Below are positions 5,464-6,406 of a stretch of 6,406 nucleotides of DNA, in pieces. A program made the position numbers and the translations under genes. Below the pieces are notes generated by a model. The model ran no database searches and was not told the DNA's origin. It worked only from the letters and a program-made list of their open reading frames with translations. The stretch comes from an uncultured Fretibacterium sp. Lineage in GTDB: Bacteria > Synergistota > Synergistia > Synergistales > Aminobacteriaceae. The stretch's first letter is position 1. Every line of letters starts with the position of its first letter. The DNA lies in contig CALBPU010000077.1 in the NCBI GenBank assembly GCA_937899395.1, positions 1-6,406 of the forward strand, in the 5' to 3' direction.

Positions 5464-5485
5464 TTTTGTGAAGATTTTGTGAAGA
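5464..5485 (-). repeat. Perfect 11-bp tandem repeat upstream of the late promoter
   Basis: TCTTCACAAAA is repeated twice with no gap (5485-5475 and 5474-5464). Its TTCA core recurs once more at 5461-5458, continuing the 11-bp rhythm into the neighbouring GACTTTT array. Placed 50-80 bp upstream of the predicted start of transcription, it may be a second part of the same control region. A chance slippage repeat in AT-rich DNA is the alternative. Confidence 0.65.
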
Positions 5486-5517
5486 AATAATTAATAATGA
5501 AGAAAAGTGAAAAGAGG

Positions 5518-5964
5518 CTAAAAGCCGAAATAACTCATAGCCTTTCTGACAAGAATTTTTTTTTGCTCAAAGAAACATGAGCGTGAAAAGTGTATATCCT
5601 GTAAAACAGCCTCAACAGTATATCCGCCAAAATAATAAAGCTCAAGGATTTTAAGCAAAATAAAATTCTTTCTGCTCGGGTAATACTCAAAATAACTCAC
5701 AAGATTTTTAACAGGATTGACCAATCTTTCCAGTTTTTTTATCTCTCGTTCAGCGTTTTCAAGTTTGACCAAACGAGCAAACACAGGATCAGACACCGAG
5801 CCGTGAGAAAAACTTTGCTCGTACTTTTGCGCCTGTACATCTCCGCTTAACTTCAGCAACTCAAAATCATACTGTAGTTTTTCAAGTTTTGCGCAGTTTG
5901 TAACAAATTCATAGAGACATTTTTCCGTGAACTTGTAAAAGTAGTTATTCTTAGTCTTCTTCAT
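5518..5964 (-). CDS. Late-gene transcription regulator, ArpU/RinA-like
   Basis: A 148-residue protein when started at ATG 5964, where the upstream gene ends (14-nt overlap). A longer frame reaches ATG 6072, but the extra 36 residues are a leucine-rich shadow of rusA codons. Residues 56-62 (G-S-V-S-D-P-V) followed by a charged helix (K-L-E-N-A-E-R-E-I-K-K-L-E, 67-79) are the pattern of the phage ArpU/RinA group. The C-terminus (about 101-148: L-E-L-Y-Y-F-G-G-Y-T-V-E-A-V, then S-R-S-C-F-F-E-Q-K-K) resembles a sigma-region-4-like helix-turn-helix, with the recognition helix near 125-137. Family members such as staphylococcal RinA activate the promoter in front of terS, and this gene stands directly before such a promoter. 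No good ribosome site is visible, so translation is probably coupled to rusA. The family assignment is from pattern, not a search. Confidence 0.7.
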   Translation of the reverse strand: MKKTKNNYFYKFTEKCLYEFVTNCAKLEKLQYDFELLKLSGDVQAQKYEQSFSHGSVSDPVFARLVKLENAEREIKKLERLVNPVKNLVSYFEYYPSRKNFILLKILELYYFGGYTVEAVLQDIHFSRSCFFEQKKILVRKAMSYFGF

Positions 5965-6364
5965 TTCGTTCAAATTTAGGACGCTCCAGTAATCCGATAA
6001 CAGCAATAACAGTACAAGCTTCATCGGAAGTATCAACCCTGTCAGCAATAATGCTGTCAATCTGCGAATCATCTTTTATCACGCCAGCCATCTGCAAACA
6101 ATCCTGTAAAACTTTGAGTCTGTTGTCAATATCCCACTTTCTTTTATCTGCAACATGGAGATGCACTTCCAGAGCAACACGCCCCGTAAAAGTGCAAGGA
6201 ATACGCCTAGCCTCTTTAATAGCTTTGACAGCGTATTCCTGATATTCTCTTGTTTTCTTTGTTTTGTACCTGATATGAGTTCCTGCGTTTCTGTACATCT
6301 GATTGACAGTAGGGGGCAGGCCGTTCAAATTTACTTCCACCAATTTTAATTTTATGAAATTCAT
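5951..6364 (-). CDS. rusA: RusA-family Holliday junction resolvase
   Basis: A 137-residue endonuclease that cuts four-way DNA junctions, removing branches from replicating phage DNA before packaging. The N-terminus has the family's G-L-P-P-T-V-N-Q (15-22). The active-site block is W-D-I-D-N (77-81), R-L-K (82-84) and the D-D pair at 98-99. Asp78, Asp80, Lys84 and Asp99 match E. coli RusA Asp70, Asp72, Lys76 and Asp91 with a constant offset of eight, so the catalytic set is complete. The length is about 17 residues over E. coli RusA (120), mostly a charged tail. ATG 6364 has GGAGGG at 6376-6371, six nt upstream. The frame is open further back to the window edge, but this ribosome site fixes the start. 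It is followed by the late regulator with a 14-nt overlap. Confidence 0.93.
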   Translation of the reverse strand: MNFIKLKLVEVNLNGLPPTVNQMYRNAGTHIRYKTKKTREYQEYAVKAIKEARRIPCTFTGRVALEVHLHVADKRKWDIDNRLKVLQDCLQMAGVIKDDSQIDSIIADRVDTSDEACTVIAVIGLLERPKFERNEED

Positions 6365-6406
6365 AAAAAACCCTCCAAAATAAAAATATCCGTAATTTCT
6401 GCAATT
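6361..6406 (-). CDS. Possible C-terminal end of an upstream gene (partial)
   Basis: At the window edge one minus-strand frame reads I-A-E-I-T-D-I-F-I-L-E-G-F-L and stops at TGA 6363-6361, forming the common ATGA overlap with the rusA start. Fourteen codons are too few to identify anything or to prove coding, but the overlap style matches the rest of the operon. Confidence 0.3.
   Translation of the reverse strand, partial: IAEITDIFILEGFL

Noticed and set aside
5428..5485. CRISPR-like array from the 11-bp repeats
   Set aside because: Repeats are too short, and the spacing is one helical turn with no spacers of normal length. A protein-binding array fits better.
5965..6072. Leucine-rich, membrane-like N-terminal extension of the regulator
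   Set aside because: It is an out-of-frame reading of the conserved C-terminal half of rusA. The family-like start is at ATG 5964, where rusA ends.
6216..6404. A 62-codon minus-strand frame at the window edge
   Set aside because: It overlaps the rusA N-terminus in another frame and shows no protein-like pattern.

Overview
This window is a piece of the late (packaging and head) region of a tailed double-stranded DNA phage or prophage, read entirely from the minus strand. In transcription order (high to low coordinates) it contains: a possible gene end at the window edge, a RusA-type Holliday junction resolvase, an ArpU/RinA-like late-gene regulator, an intergenic late-promoter region, terminase small subunit (terS), terminase large subunit (terL, broken into two frames), portal, two small unknown proteins, a scaffold-like protein, a 91-residue protein that looks like a cystatin/stefin, and the first 18 codons of the major capsid protein, which runs off the low-coordinate end. 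The portal type (P22-like in general look) and the capsid start (DUF5309/SU10-like) suggest a podovirus-like head, but that is inference. AT-rich DNA, strong AGGAGG-type ribosome sites and the RusA, ArpU/RinA-like, terS, terL order suggest a low-GC Bacillota host. No host genes are present, so host and integration state are not proven.

From 6406 to about 5518 lies the end of the early/middle region: rusA and the regulator overlap by 14 nt. From 5517 to 5377 is the only sizeable non-coding stretch. It holds an extended -10 promoter facing terS and two sets of direct repeats at exactly 11-bp period, which I read as a probable activator-binding array for the regulator encoded just upstream. From 5376 to 399 the genes overlap (terS/terL 13 nt, terL/portal 40 nt, portal/88-aa 41 nt, 88-aa/72-aa 11 nt, 72-aa/scaffold 23 nt), a translationally coupled packaging and procapsid operon. 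The last two genes (cystatin-like and capsid) are separated by short gaps and have well-spaced, strong ribosome sites, as expected for highly expressed products.

Together the genes describe the usual late programme: a resolvase clears branched DNA before packaging, the regulator switches on the late promoter, TerS/TerL cut and pump DNA through the portal, and the scaffold guides capsid assembly. Two things stand out. First, a stefin-like protein with all three cystatin contact elements (Gly-Gly start, QxVxG loop, second hairpin) sits between scaffold and capsid genes. Second, the packaging genes show two frame lesions: terL appears to have lost about 29 nt between short direct repeats, and terS looks as if it lost one T right after its best start codon. 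This points to a decaying prophage or to sequence errors.
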